Source: Tiliqua scincoides
Lineage: Eukaryota > Chordata > Lepidosauria > Squamata > Scincidae
Direction of reading: 5' to 3'
DNA length: 64,000 nucleotides
Assembly: GCF_035046505.1 (NCBI RefSeq)
Contig: NC_089821.1
Span: 62,590,256-62,654,255, forward strand
The notes beneath the pieces are model-generated. The model searched no databases and had not been told where the DNA came from. It saw only the letters and a list, made by a program, of their open reading frames with translations. Positions 56,025 through 64,000 of the stretch are shown one piece after another. The translations under genes were made by a program, and so were the position numbers. Position 1 is the stretch's first letter. Every line of letters begins with the position of its first letter.

Positions 56025-58699
56025 CACAAGAAGATAAAACATGGTTTGAACAACAGCAACAACAACCCATCCCAGAAAGCATAAGAGAATAGAAAATGAA
56101 TAGGGATAACTGCATCCAGCTGGCCTTAACTAGGCTGGTTTCCCCATCAGTCAAGATTTCAAAAAGGTTTCTTCAGCTTTGAGTCCTAGTAACTCCTGGT
56201 TGAGTAATCTCAACCAGCAGCATCAGTTTTTCCAGCTCCATTCTTCCAAGATCACCTCTCTGTCTCTGTCTCACCCTCCCTGGTCTTCAGCTGCAGCTTA
56301 TATTAGGAAAAGTTGAGCTGCCATTCCCGTTTAGAACAAATCCAGTGTCTAATTTTCAGTTTCTGTGGTTTTTACCTCACCGTTTCTTGACACCCTTTTT
56401 CAGTTTTTGTTTTTTTTAATACTTCTAATTAAGCTTTCCTGAGCTGATCCTGTAAGCCCAAAAATGCCTTGGCCAATTTAGAGTTCCCCACTCCCATTTT
56501 GAAACATAACATATAGCCTTCTACATAATACAACACAAAATGGGGAGAAGCAAGAACATTCCAACGTTAACCTTTCCCCCATCTCCATTGTGATTTGAAC
56601 CAAGGACCCCCAAAGTGTTTATCTTTGAAAAAACAAAACCACAAACCACTGTCTATTCAGTCACAGCAACAACAAAAAAAATGCCAGTTTGCACTGAAGA
56701 GAGCAGCAGAAGCCTCCCCAAGACAAAGTTATGCCTAGTTTGTCCTGAGACTAAGAAACGGTGGTTTTCTTAAAGCCACTCAGTGAATGTACAATTACTG
56801 ACCCTTGAATTTGGACTTCTGGAGTAATTATTACGGTATGTTAAAGCTATCTATTTTACGGAAAGAAAAAACAAAAGAGGGAAGTGGAGAGACTCTTGTG
56901 CAATCAGTTTACAGCAATTGAGAGGAACAGGGAAGAGACAATATTTGAAGATCAGCATATCTGCCAAGCAGCATTTTCCAGCAAAAGACACTTTTCCATT
57001 TGTAGGGGAAGGGAGAAAGGGGAGAGCATGCACAGCATCTTTTGATATTGCACAATTGTTTTCATGGAAAGGCAGAGAATTGATGTATGCACATATGGTA
57101 TTTTTTTTAATTAGTCAATCAAATTGTGGCCCACAATTCCAAGGGTAAGACACATGACGGTTGCCGAACATGGTTCCTTAGTATACCAGTGAGCTATGAC
57201 AATGAAGCAGCAGGAATGCAAGACCGGCTAGAGCTAATTTTAAGACATACTCCATGGTACATACGGAAACCAAAAAAGTTTACCTTTCTACCTCCATTGC
57301 ATCTATGCAGTGCCATCCACTGAAACAAGGGGTGTGGGGCTTGTGGCATAATTTCTGGCACATGGGGTAGACATCAATGGCCTCACTTGTTTGTGAGGCA
57401 CTGTGCAGATAAGGGGGGAAAAAGGTGTGATGGGCACATTTATTTCTGAAAACAGAAATTCTCCTTTGACACCTGCAGCAAACAAAGTTCTTCCATTTGC
57501 TTGCAAATTCCATTCACGGTTAGTGTGAAATATTGTTAAGTAGATTTGCCGCTGCTTTTCCAAAAAAGTTGTCTGCAAAGCAGTTTACCTAGCTAAACTA
57601 ATGAATAAAGAGTTCCTAAAGGACTCACAATCTAAAAAAGATACAGAAGAGACACCAGTAGCAGCTGCATATCAGGCTGGGTTAGAAAGGGACAGAAATA
57701 CCCTTTCAGTAGACATATTTTAGGCACCTTGGCCACCCCAAAATCACTTTCCAAAGTTATGTGATGCTTAAATATTTTCTGCTCTGTCTTTGTGGCCTTG
57801 GCCTCCTGGAAAAAACAGCAGCCATTCAAAAACAAAGATCTTTCAGGGAGTATGAAATGTTATTTGAAGGATATAAAAGTGACCTCCAATTCATAAAGTT
57901 TGAAAAGAGAGAGCCCACAATTTTTTTCAGCAAACTGAGGACAGGATGGCTTCAACTGGATTTTTGAAATTGCAGTATGGCAGATTATCTCAAAATAATT
58001 GTGCTTATTAACAGGGGATCAGGGATACAGTACTAATGCTTCTGTCTTGCTAGACTGGACATGGAGGTTGACCTTTAAGAAGTATTTTACTCCATGGAAG
58101 ATCAAAGCTAGCATTGGAAAGTGGGCTGATCACTGACAATAGAACTAACAAGAGCTATTAGACTTAACATCGAAATTGAGTGTGTAGAGAAAGAGCATGC
58201 ACCACTGCTCTTATTCCGTATGCTGTGGGCACAGCATTACAGAGGGGGACTGCAGAGGTGTAGCTAGATCATTGGACACCCAGAGCCCATAAATTTTTGT
58301 CACCCCATATGAAATAATTAATTAATTGTTTATTAACTCTTAATTATATTATTTATTAATTCTTAATTATATTATTAATTAATCAGTTCACATTTTTATA
58401 CCACCCTTCCTCTAAGCAGCTCAAAATGGTGTACATGGTTCCTCCCCTTATGTTGTCCTCAGAACAACACTGTGAGGTAGGTGAGACAGAGATAGTAATA
58501 GTCATGACATGAAATGAATAATAATAATGGCCAGAAAATACAGTTAGTATTTCCCCACAAGCAATCGATGAAATTCTGCCTCAAATGGTATATAACATGA
58601 TGATATTATTCCTAAAAGCCATGATTTCCAGAATTTTGGTCACTAGGGTGTCACCCCCCCCCCCCCCAGGATGTCTCATTGGTCTGTTTTGAGTTAAGG
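56025..58699. other. Intergenic, no gene recognised
   Basis: AT-rich non-coding sequence with short homopolymers. Nothing classifiable apart from the TTAATTA repeat at 58310. Confidence 0.45.
58310..58385. repeat. AT-rich TTAATTA repeat
   Basis: Local repeats of TTAATTATATTATT-like units and ATTAATTAAT, followed later by a C run at about 58656-58668. Confidence 0.6.
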
Positions 58700-58800
58700 C
58701 AGTGGTTCTCAAACTTTGAACAGAGACCCACTTTTCAGAATGACAATCTGTCCAGGACCCCCAGAAGTGATGTCATGGTTGGAAGTAACATCATCAAACA
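58700..58800. mobile_element. hAT-like MITE fragment
   Basis: Starts CAGTGGTTCTCAAACTTTG like the hAT-type elements above, but no matching inverse end was found; the right limit is approximate. Confidence 0.45.
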
Positions 58801-59753
58801 AAATAAAATAACTATAAATAATTAAATTAAAGAAAAACGGATAATTAAATAAGGGGAAGCCAGCACTGTTCCACCAAGTGAATTTTCTCTGTAGCCTGCC
58901 TGCAATAATACCCTCCCACAAAAAATCAGTGAAATTTTCAGCCCTCCCCAGGCCCACATTACCAGCTCAAGCCTCTATTTTATTCTTGGGGGGGGGGTTG
59001 CCTTCTGGAGCAGTTGTTGAGCTCCACTTTCATCAGATTGGGACCATGCAGCCAGCCTTGCATTCCCCTTTGCCTGACTTGACCAGCAGCCAAGGCACGT
59101 TTGCTTACTCATGAGTAAACGCAACCATATGGCTTACTTTCACTTTCCATAGGGCTCAATACATTCGCCTGCTTGGAGGAAGGGACCTTCTTCTTGGGTG
59201 TTTTTGAGGGGCAGCTTTAATTGGATATGAACCATTCTGATGTCATTGGATTCCTCTCTGCCTGCCCTTTCTGACGGACTAAGGCATGTTTGCCTACTTG
59301 CGGGTAAATGTGCGATATGGCTCTGTTTCACTTTCCATAGGGCTCCATACATTTTTTTGTTTCCGGTTTTTTGGCTATAACATTTGATGGAAAGGAGATA
59401 ATTCTTCCAGTTTTTGTTTTTTTTGCATTGCATTCAACTGGAAATTCTGCATCCAATGGTATATGGCATGATGGGGTTACTCGTAACCTTTGCGATGTCA
59501 ACGATTTTGGCTCATTTGTGGTTAAACCCCCCCCCAAGGCTGGTACCTGGGGTGGACTGCCCCCCGCCCCTCGCTAGCTATGCCACTGGGAGACTGTAAC
59601 AATGATGCCCTGCTTGGAGCTCCCCAAGACTGTTGCTGGCAGGGAGCAGAACACTGGATTAGATGGACCTTAACTGAACCCAGCAAGACAGTTGCTACAG
59701 TTCTATGCACCAGTATCACAAAAACATCATGCTGCCTTCATGTTTGCTAAAAA
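58801..59753. other. Intergenic, repeat-like, unclassified
   Basis: Contains two related segments (around 59105-59155 and 59285-59350) sharing ACTTTCCATAGGGCTC and GTAAA-CG-rich words, suggesting an old repeat. No gene recognised. Confidence 0.4.
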
Positions 59754-59890
59754 GATAAGAGCATAAGGAAAGCTGGATCAAACCAAAGGCCCCTTTAGTT
59801 CAACATCCTGTCTCCCACAGTGGCCCTATGGGAAGCTCCCAAGCCAATGGCTTCCCCACCATTGCTCCCCTGCAACTGGTATTCAGACCT
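59754..59890 (+). mobile_element. Old CR1-like 3' end relic
   Basis: The pattern GGATCAAACCAAAGGCCC ... TTCAACATCCTGTC resembles the 3' region of CR1 families found in reptiles. Strongly decayed. Confidence 0.5.
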
Positions 59891-61329
59891 TATATGAAGT
59901 TTTGTTTTGACTGTGTCGGTAACGCCATTATGTATTGTGCTGCTGCTGTCGTAGAATGATCCCAGGGGTCAAGAGGACCCTGGGGAAAGTAAACAGCATT
60001 GTTCCTCTTGTTAGTCAAGAAGCTTTTCTTTCTGTCTCAGTTTGTGTACAGAAGAAAGTCCCTGTACAGAGTTCTTCTGTTTTGAAATCACCACAGCAGG
60101 GGAAAAGACACAATGGCCAATGACAATCTTCAGGTGTCATATAGTTTGGCCTTGCCAGCTGTGAAATTGACATATTCATAGAGGAAAGGCCCACCTGCCG
60201 CCATTAGTGATGGCTACAGATAACCCTTCAGGCTTAGAGGAGAACGCACTAGCATCGCCCTCTAGACCTTTGGTGCTGCTGCCTGTCACCAAAAGATTCA
60301 TCAGCTGGAGCCCTGTTAGAACTCCTGCGAAGTCTGGGAAAGCCCCTTAAGGGCTATTGGAACAGACTCCCAAATTTTCTTTTTTTAAAGTTCATTGCAG
60401 TAAGCAAACTAAATGAGAAGTGCCTAAAAAGCATAGACAACCAAAGCCAAGTCTGACAGAGACCTGGGCTGCTAAATGGGTTGTTGGAGTAAAAGGAGAG
60501 TGGCTAATGCCATCTTAGCTAACTGGACAGAAAAAAACAACTGAGTTGAAACTGCCCATTTATGCAGAAGGCACATCCTTTGTGCTTTGCTGTTCAGCAT
60601 GACCTGAAGGAGGAGCAGAGCATGGGCCCCTAAGATGCTCCTCTCTTACTGATATTTCAAACAGGGCCTGGATGGAGGAAGAAGGGTATGCCCAGAGCAG
60701 CCAAAGCTGAAGGAAAGGGAAAGCAATGAAGGCACTCAGTCGCTCCATCTCCCAGCCCACGTGACTGCTTTCTTAACTGTTATTGGGTGGGGAAATGAAG
60801 CGGTGGGCTGCCTTCTTCCTCCAGTGGCTCTAGAGGAAGATGGGAGGGGGAGAGCTGCCACCCAAATCCACTTCCCACTTGCATTCCCCCAGATCAGAGC
60901 GCAAACTGGAGCACAGGGTGTGGATTATTTCACTTCCCCCTTCAACTTGGTGCTTGACACAAGGTCTTCAGTCCATATGATTGGTGGCCCAGCCCTGTGC
61001 AGAATCAAAGGAAAACCAGAAATATGAAAACACCTTTACTGCCCAATTGAAGGGGGGGCAGCATAGGTGCTAGCTGGGCCTCACAGGGAAGAGAATTCCG
61101 TAGTCAGGGAGCTACCACCAAAAAGGCTCCATCTGCACCACCTGCACCTCGGTAGATGGTAGGACATCGAGCAGAGCCTAGACTGTATGATTGGTCATTG
61201 CTTCAGTGTAAAAACACAGATAGAACACTATAGGAAGAATTATACAGTATAGAAATATAATAGAAATTTATTCCTAGAAAAAGCGTATTCAATATGATAT
61301 TGGCTATGAAAGAAAAAAAAAATACAAGG
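59891..61329. other. Intergenic upstream of gene C
   Basis: No gene or classified repeat seen. May include the promoter and a non-coding first exon of gene C, but no specific site can be supported. Confidence 0.4.
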
Positions 61330-61870
61330 CCAATGCTCAGTTCAGTAAGACCTTTACTGGCAAAAAATACAGAGAAAGAACACAACAAAACAAAAATATA
61401 CAAAGACAAACACAACATAAACATCAGTCTTTTCCTCACACACTGCCCAGAGTCCCAGGGCTCTGCCTGGCTATTACCCCAGATAAAAAGGAAGCAACAT
61501 TATTCAGGGTCTCAGAATCAGGTGTGGAAAGGAGAGACTGAAGCATGATTGAATCCTCCCAGCCCTGCATCCTAGCTAACAATGGGCCTAGATATTTCTT
61601 GCGTGAAGAATCATGTAGCGGGCAGTAGAAAAAAGTATGTATTAGAGTCTCAATGCAGTCCCTACCACACTTGCATTTCCTCTCTGAGTAGGGAATTCCA
61701 CTGAACCTGCCCATTAATAAGGCTGATGGAAGAGCGTTACATCTTGCAAGTGTGAACTTTCTCCAAGCCTGCTGGTACTCCAGGTGGTAAAAGAAGGAAG
61801 CCGACAAGGCCAATGCATTGAAATGGAATGGATCAATTGGAAGGTTGTGGAACTCATTTGGAAACATAGC
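61330..61870 (-). mobile_element. LINE ORF2 C-terminal fragment
   Basis: The minus strand encodes RKFTLARCNALPSALLMGRF, IPYSERKCKCGRDCIETLIH and FFYCPLHDSSRKKYLGPLL. This C-x-C-x3-C ... H ... C arrangement is typical of C-terminal ends of LINE polymerases. 5'-truncated, family not determined. It lies just upstream of the gene C PYD exon. Confidence 0.6.
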
Positions 61871-62010
61871 ATCTCTTCATATAAGCATAAATCGAGTCTA
61901 TGAGGAAAGAGATTGGCATACTGTTTACTATATACAGCAATATTCTTCCTCCATTAAAAAAATACTAGTTTGGTTTTCCATTTTTTGTTTCAGATTATGT
62001 ATAATTTCTG

Positions 62011-62290
62011 ATGATGGACATGGACAAAAATGTGAGACAAGCTCTTCTTGAATCTCTCCAAGAACTCCTTGAAGATCCGTTTAAACATTTTAAATGGAGG
62101 CTACAAAACAATTGTAAGGGGAAAAGAAATATCCCAAGGAGTCGGCTGGAGAAAGCAGCTACGCTGGATGTTGTAGATCTCATGTGTGATTTTTATGGTG
62201 AAGAAGGTGCTCTAAGCTTATGTATCTGCATCCTTGAAGAGATTCATGAAAAACACATTGCTGCAAGACTCAGAGACAAAACACAGACAG
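62011..62290 (+). CDS. Gene C pyrin-domain (PYD) exon
   Basis: First coding exon of a third NLRP-type gene. A six-helix death-fold PYD is recognisable: ALLESLQELLEDPFKHFKWRL, then IPRSRLEKA, then DVVDLMCDFYGEEGALSL. PYDs bind the adaptor ASC to nucleate inflammasomes. A likely acceptor (TTTCAG at 61993) precedes a short 5' UTR. ATGs at 62011, 62014 and 62020 are in frame; 62014 or 62020 (MDKNVRQ) may be the true start. The donor ACAG|GTAGGA leaves one base, phase 1, the same phase by which NACHT exons A and B are entered. The NACHT exon of this gene must lie beyond the window. Confidence 0.88.
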
Positions 62291-63650
62291 GTAGGAAACC
62301 AAAGGAAAGAAGCTATTGTAGGCTCTCTACTTTTCCCTGTTCATACTCCAAAAAAAATGAACCACACAAGAAAATGAGAATGAGAGAAAGAAAGGGTTAA
62401 GTTTAGAGCCAACAAAGAGAAGGCACCCAGAAAGGAAGCATAAAAATCAACCTGTGAATAAAGGCAGGTCCTCAGAAGTCATTTAAAAGAAGAGCACAAA
62501 TGTCAACAGAAAGGCAACTTCAAAGATAAGGGCCAGTGTCAGTGCTGGGTTGCTGGAGGTCCAGAAGCAAAGCCCTGAACAAGGCCAACCAGGACACCCC
62601 TACTGTCCCTTGATGGCACATTGGGCACTATCACTTTCACTAGAACAGGGGGTTCAGGGGCTGGCCAGTTTGTGGGCCCTTGACCAGAGCTATACCTGAT
62701 TCACTCCTGATGCCACCTTCACAGGGAACAAGAGGTTAGATATGAGAGAAAGATAAGAGGAAATTTAAAAGCAGATGAGTGATGGGCCAAGGGCTCTTCT
62801 TTCATGACCACTTCTCTGTGATATCTGTCCTCTTTCTTCCCCTACTCTTCTCTCTCTTTCCTGTATACAACCTGCTGCCAACTTTTTTCTTTTTCATTGG
62901 TTTTTGTTTAGCAACCCTTGAGAAACTCTGCTGCCCTTAAATGTTTCAAGTTGGAAAAATTCATATATTCAAGTTAAGATACACTGTAGGTGGAATGTTG
63001 ATTGATGTCAGTCCCTGCTGCAGATGTTCTCCTCCTCCTTCCTTATCTAGTCCATGTATCCAATCTCATCTTGTTCCTTGGCCTCCCTTGTCTCTTTGGA
63101 TTTTCCATTCATTCCTCATCATTTAAGCTTTCTTTTCTCTGGGTCCAATCCTCACTGCCATTCAGAGGAAGAGACCAGGTGAACAAGCAGCCTTGTGACT
63201 GCTGCTCACTCACCTGCTTGCAGCTGGGGTACAAACAGCTCCTGCCTGCCTGCCTTCTCCCTCTGGGCAATGATGGGGCCTGGGCCCAGCAGATCCAGTC
63301 ATCCCTGAGGAGAGACTAGGTGAGTGACTAAGCAAAAGCGACTACTCCTTACCTCTGTCACTTGATTGCTCAGTCTGGGTGGGGGTGTAAGGAGAAGGTT
63401 ACCCAGGAGTGTGCTCATGGTATACTATGTTTCAGAAAGCCCTGTGGGCCCCGGAACCAACCTTGAAAATGGGCAATACATCCATGCTCTTAAGGTCTCA
63501 ATTTCCCCCTATAATATGAAATATTTTTCTGCCACCTCTTCCATCTTTTGAGAAAGTTGTAAGATGCCAACAATATCACCTGTTGCTCATTTCCTCCATT
63601 CCAAGTCAATGACAGTACCTGACTACAATTCAGGATTTTTTCCTTTTCAG
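62291..63650 (+). other. Gene C intron 1
   Basis: Non-coding stretch between the PYD exon and the small linker exon. No repeat or exon could be recognised with confidence. Confidence 0.5.
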
Positions 63651-63692
63651 ACTCTGGTCCTGCTCATCTAAAGCCTGAAACATTTGCCAAAG
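63651..63692 (+). CDS. Gene C small linker exon (42 bp)
   Basis: Strong acceptor (TTTTCCTTTTCAG) and donor (AAAG|GTAGGA) bracket 42 bases that are phase 1 on both sides. They continue the PYD frame as D-SGPAHLKPETFAK. Small symmetric exons between PYD and NACHT are common in NLRP genes. Supported by splice sites and frame only. Confidence 0.55.
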
Positions 63693-64000
63693 GTAGGAAC
63701 CATTCTAGTGAGCAGTGGTCTGTGTTAATATGCATAAGGAATGCCAGCTTCAAAGCAAATCTCTCAAATGTTGTTTTTGATTTGACTTGGGACAATAATA
63801 AAAGGCACTTTAGTCCACATCACCTCAGGAGGGCTGGTGCTGATGAGCTTGTTGGAAGGATCATCTACTATCTAGCCAATTGGATGTGTTGGTGGCAGAC
63901 ATGCAGGATGAATCATTCACATATAAAGGGACAGTAGAGAGTCTTGGAGGTGGGAAGAGATCAGTAAAAAGGATGCTGAAACCCTCCTTTTCCCACACCT
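63693..64000 (+). other. Gene C intron 2 (runs off the window)
   Basis: Starts with the donor GTAGGA. No further exon is seen before the window ends. Confidence 0.5.

Noticed and set aside
61320-61820. Direct repeat CAAGGCCAATGC at about 61326 and 61804, suggesting a target duplication of a LINE
   Set aside because: The right copy lies within the LINE reading frame (NALAL), so it belongs to the element; probably coincidence.
1-64000. tRNA, rRNA, CRISPR arrays, bacterial operons
   Set aside because: None seen. The only tRNA-like sequence is the SINE at 30816-31167; exon-intron structure and LINE content mark vertebrate DNA.

Overview
The window looks like genomic DNA of a squamate reptile (lizard-like). 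It is rich in CR1 LINEs, carries several hAT-type and other short non-autonomous DNA transposons and a tRNA-derived SINE, and holds a tandem array of intron-split NLRP-type innate immune sensor genes. Species cannot be named from the sequence alone.

Layout. (1) Gene A: an NLRP-like gene whose first exon lies upstream of the window. FISNA/NACHT exon 2779-4453, 87-bp linker exon 6351-6437, eight LRR exons between 9744 and 18922, and a short C-terminal exon ending in TAG at 20682-20684. (2) 20.7-24.1 kb: 3' region and a 5'-truncated reverse CR1. (3) Gene B: a CpG-rich promoter-like segment (about 24.1-24.7 kb) with a candidate micro first exon (24440-24461), then a very long intron split by a nearly full-length reverse CR1 (24904-30152). 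It continues with NACHT exon 32952-34632, linker exon 36519-36605, seven LRR exons and a C-terminal exon ending at 49145. (4) 49.1-61.9 kb: repeat-rich intergenic DNA with hAT-type MITEs, a LINE with a 13-bp target duplication, a possible solo LTR and old CR1 relics. (5) Gene C: a pyrin-domain (PYD) exon (CDS 62011-62290) and a 42-bp exon (63651-63692), the 5' end of a third NLRP gene that runs off the window.

All exon phases agree. NACHT exons enter in phase 1; linker, LRR and C-terminal exons are all phase 2. With the micro-exon, gene B gives an open frame of 1028 codons, and gene A would give 1083 if it has the same first exon. A and B are a recent tandem duplicate from position 1/24567 up to just after LRR exon 5 (about 15795/44241). 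Beyond that point they are much more diverged and B has one LRR exon fewer, the pattern expected from unequal crossing-over inside an older NLRP array.

The proteins are predicted to be cytoplasmic STAND NTPases sensing infection or stress. Genes A and B show no PYD, whereas gene C starts with a classic PYD and could connect to ASC-type inflammasome signalling. All calls are by eye from the sequence; no alignment or database search was run.
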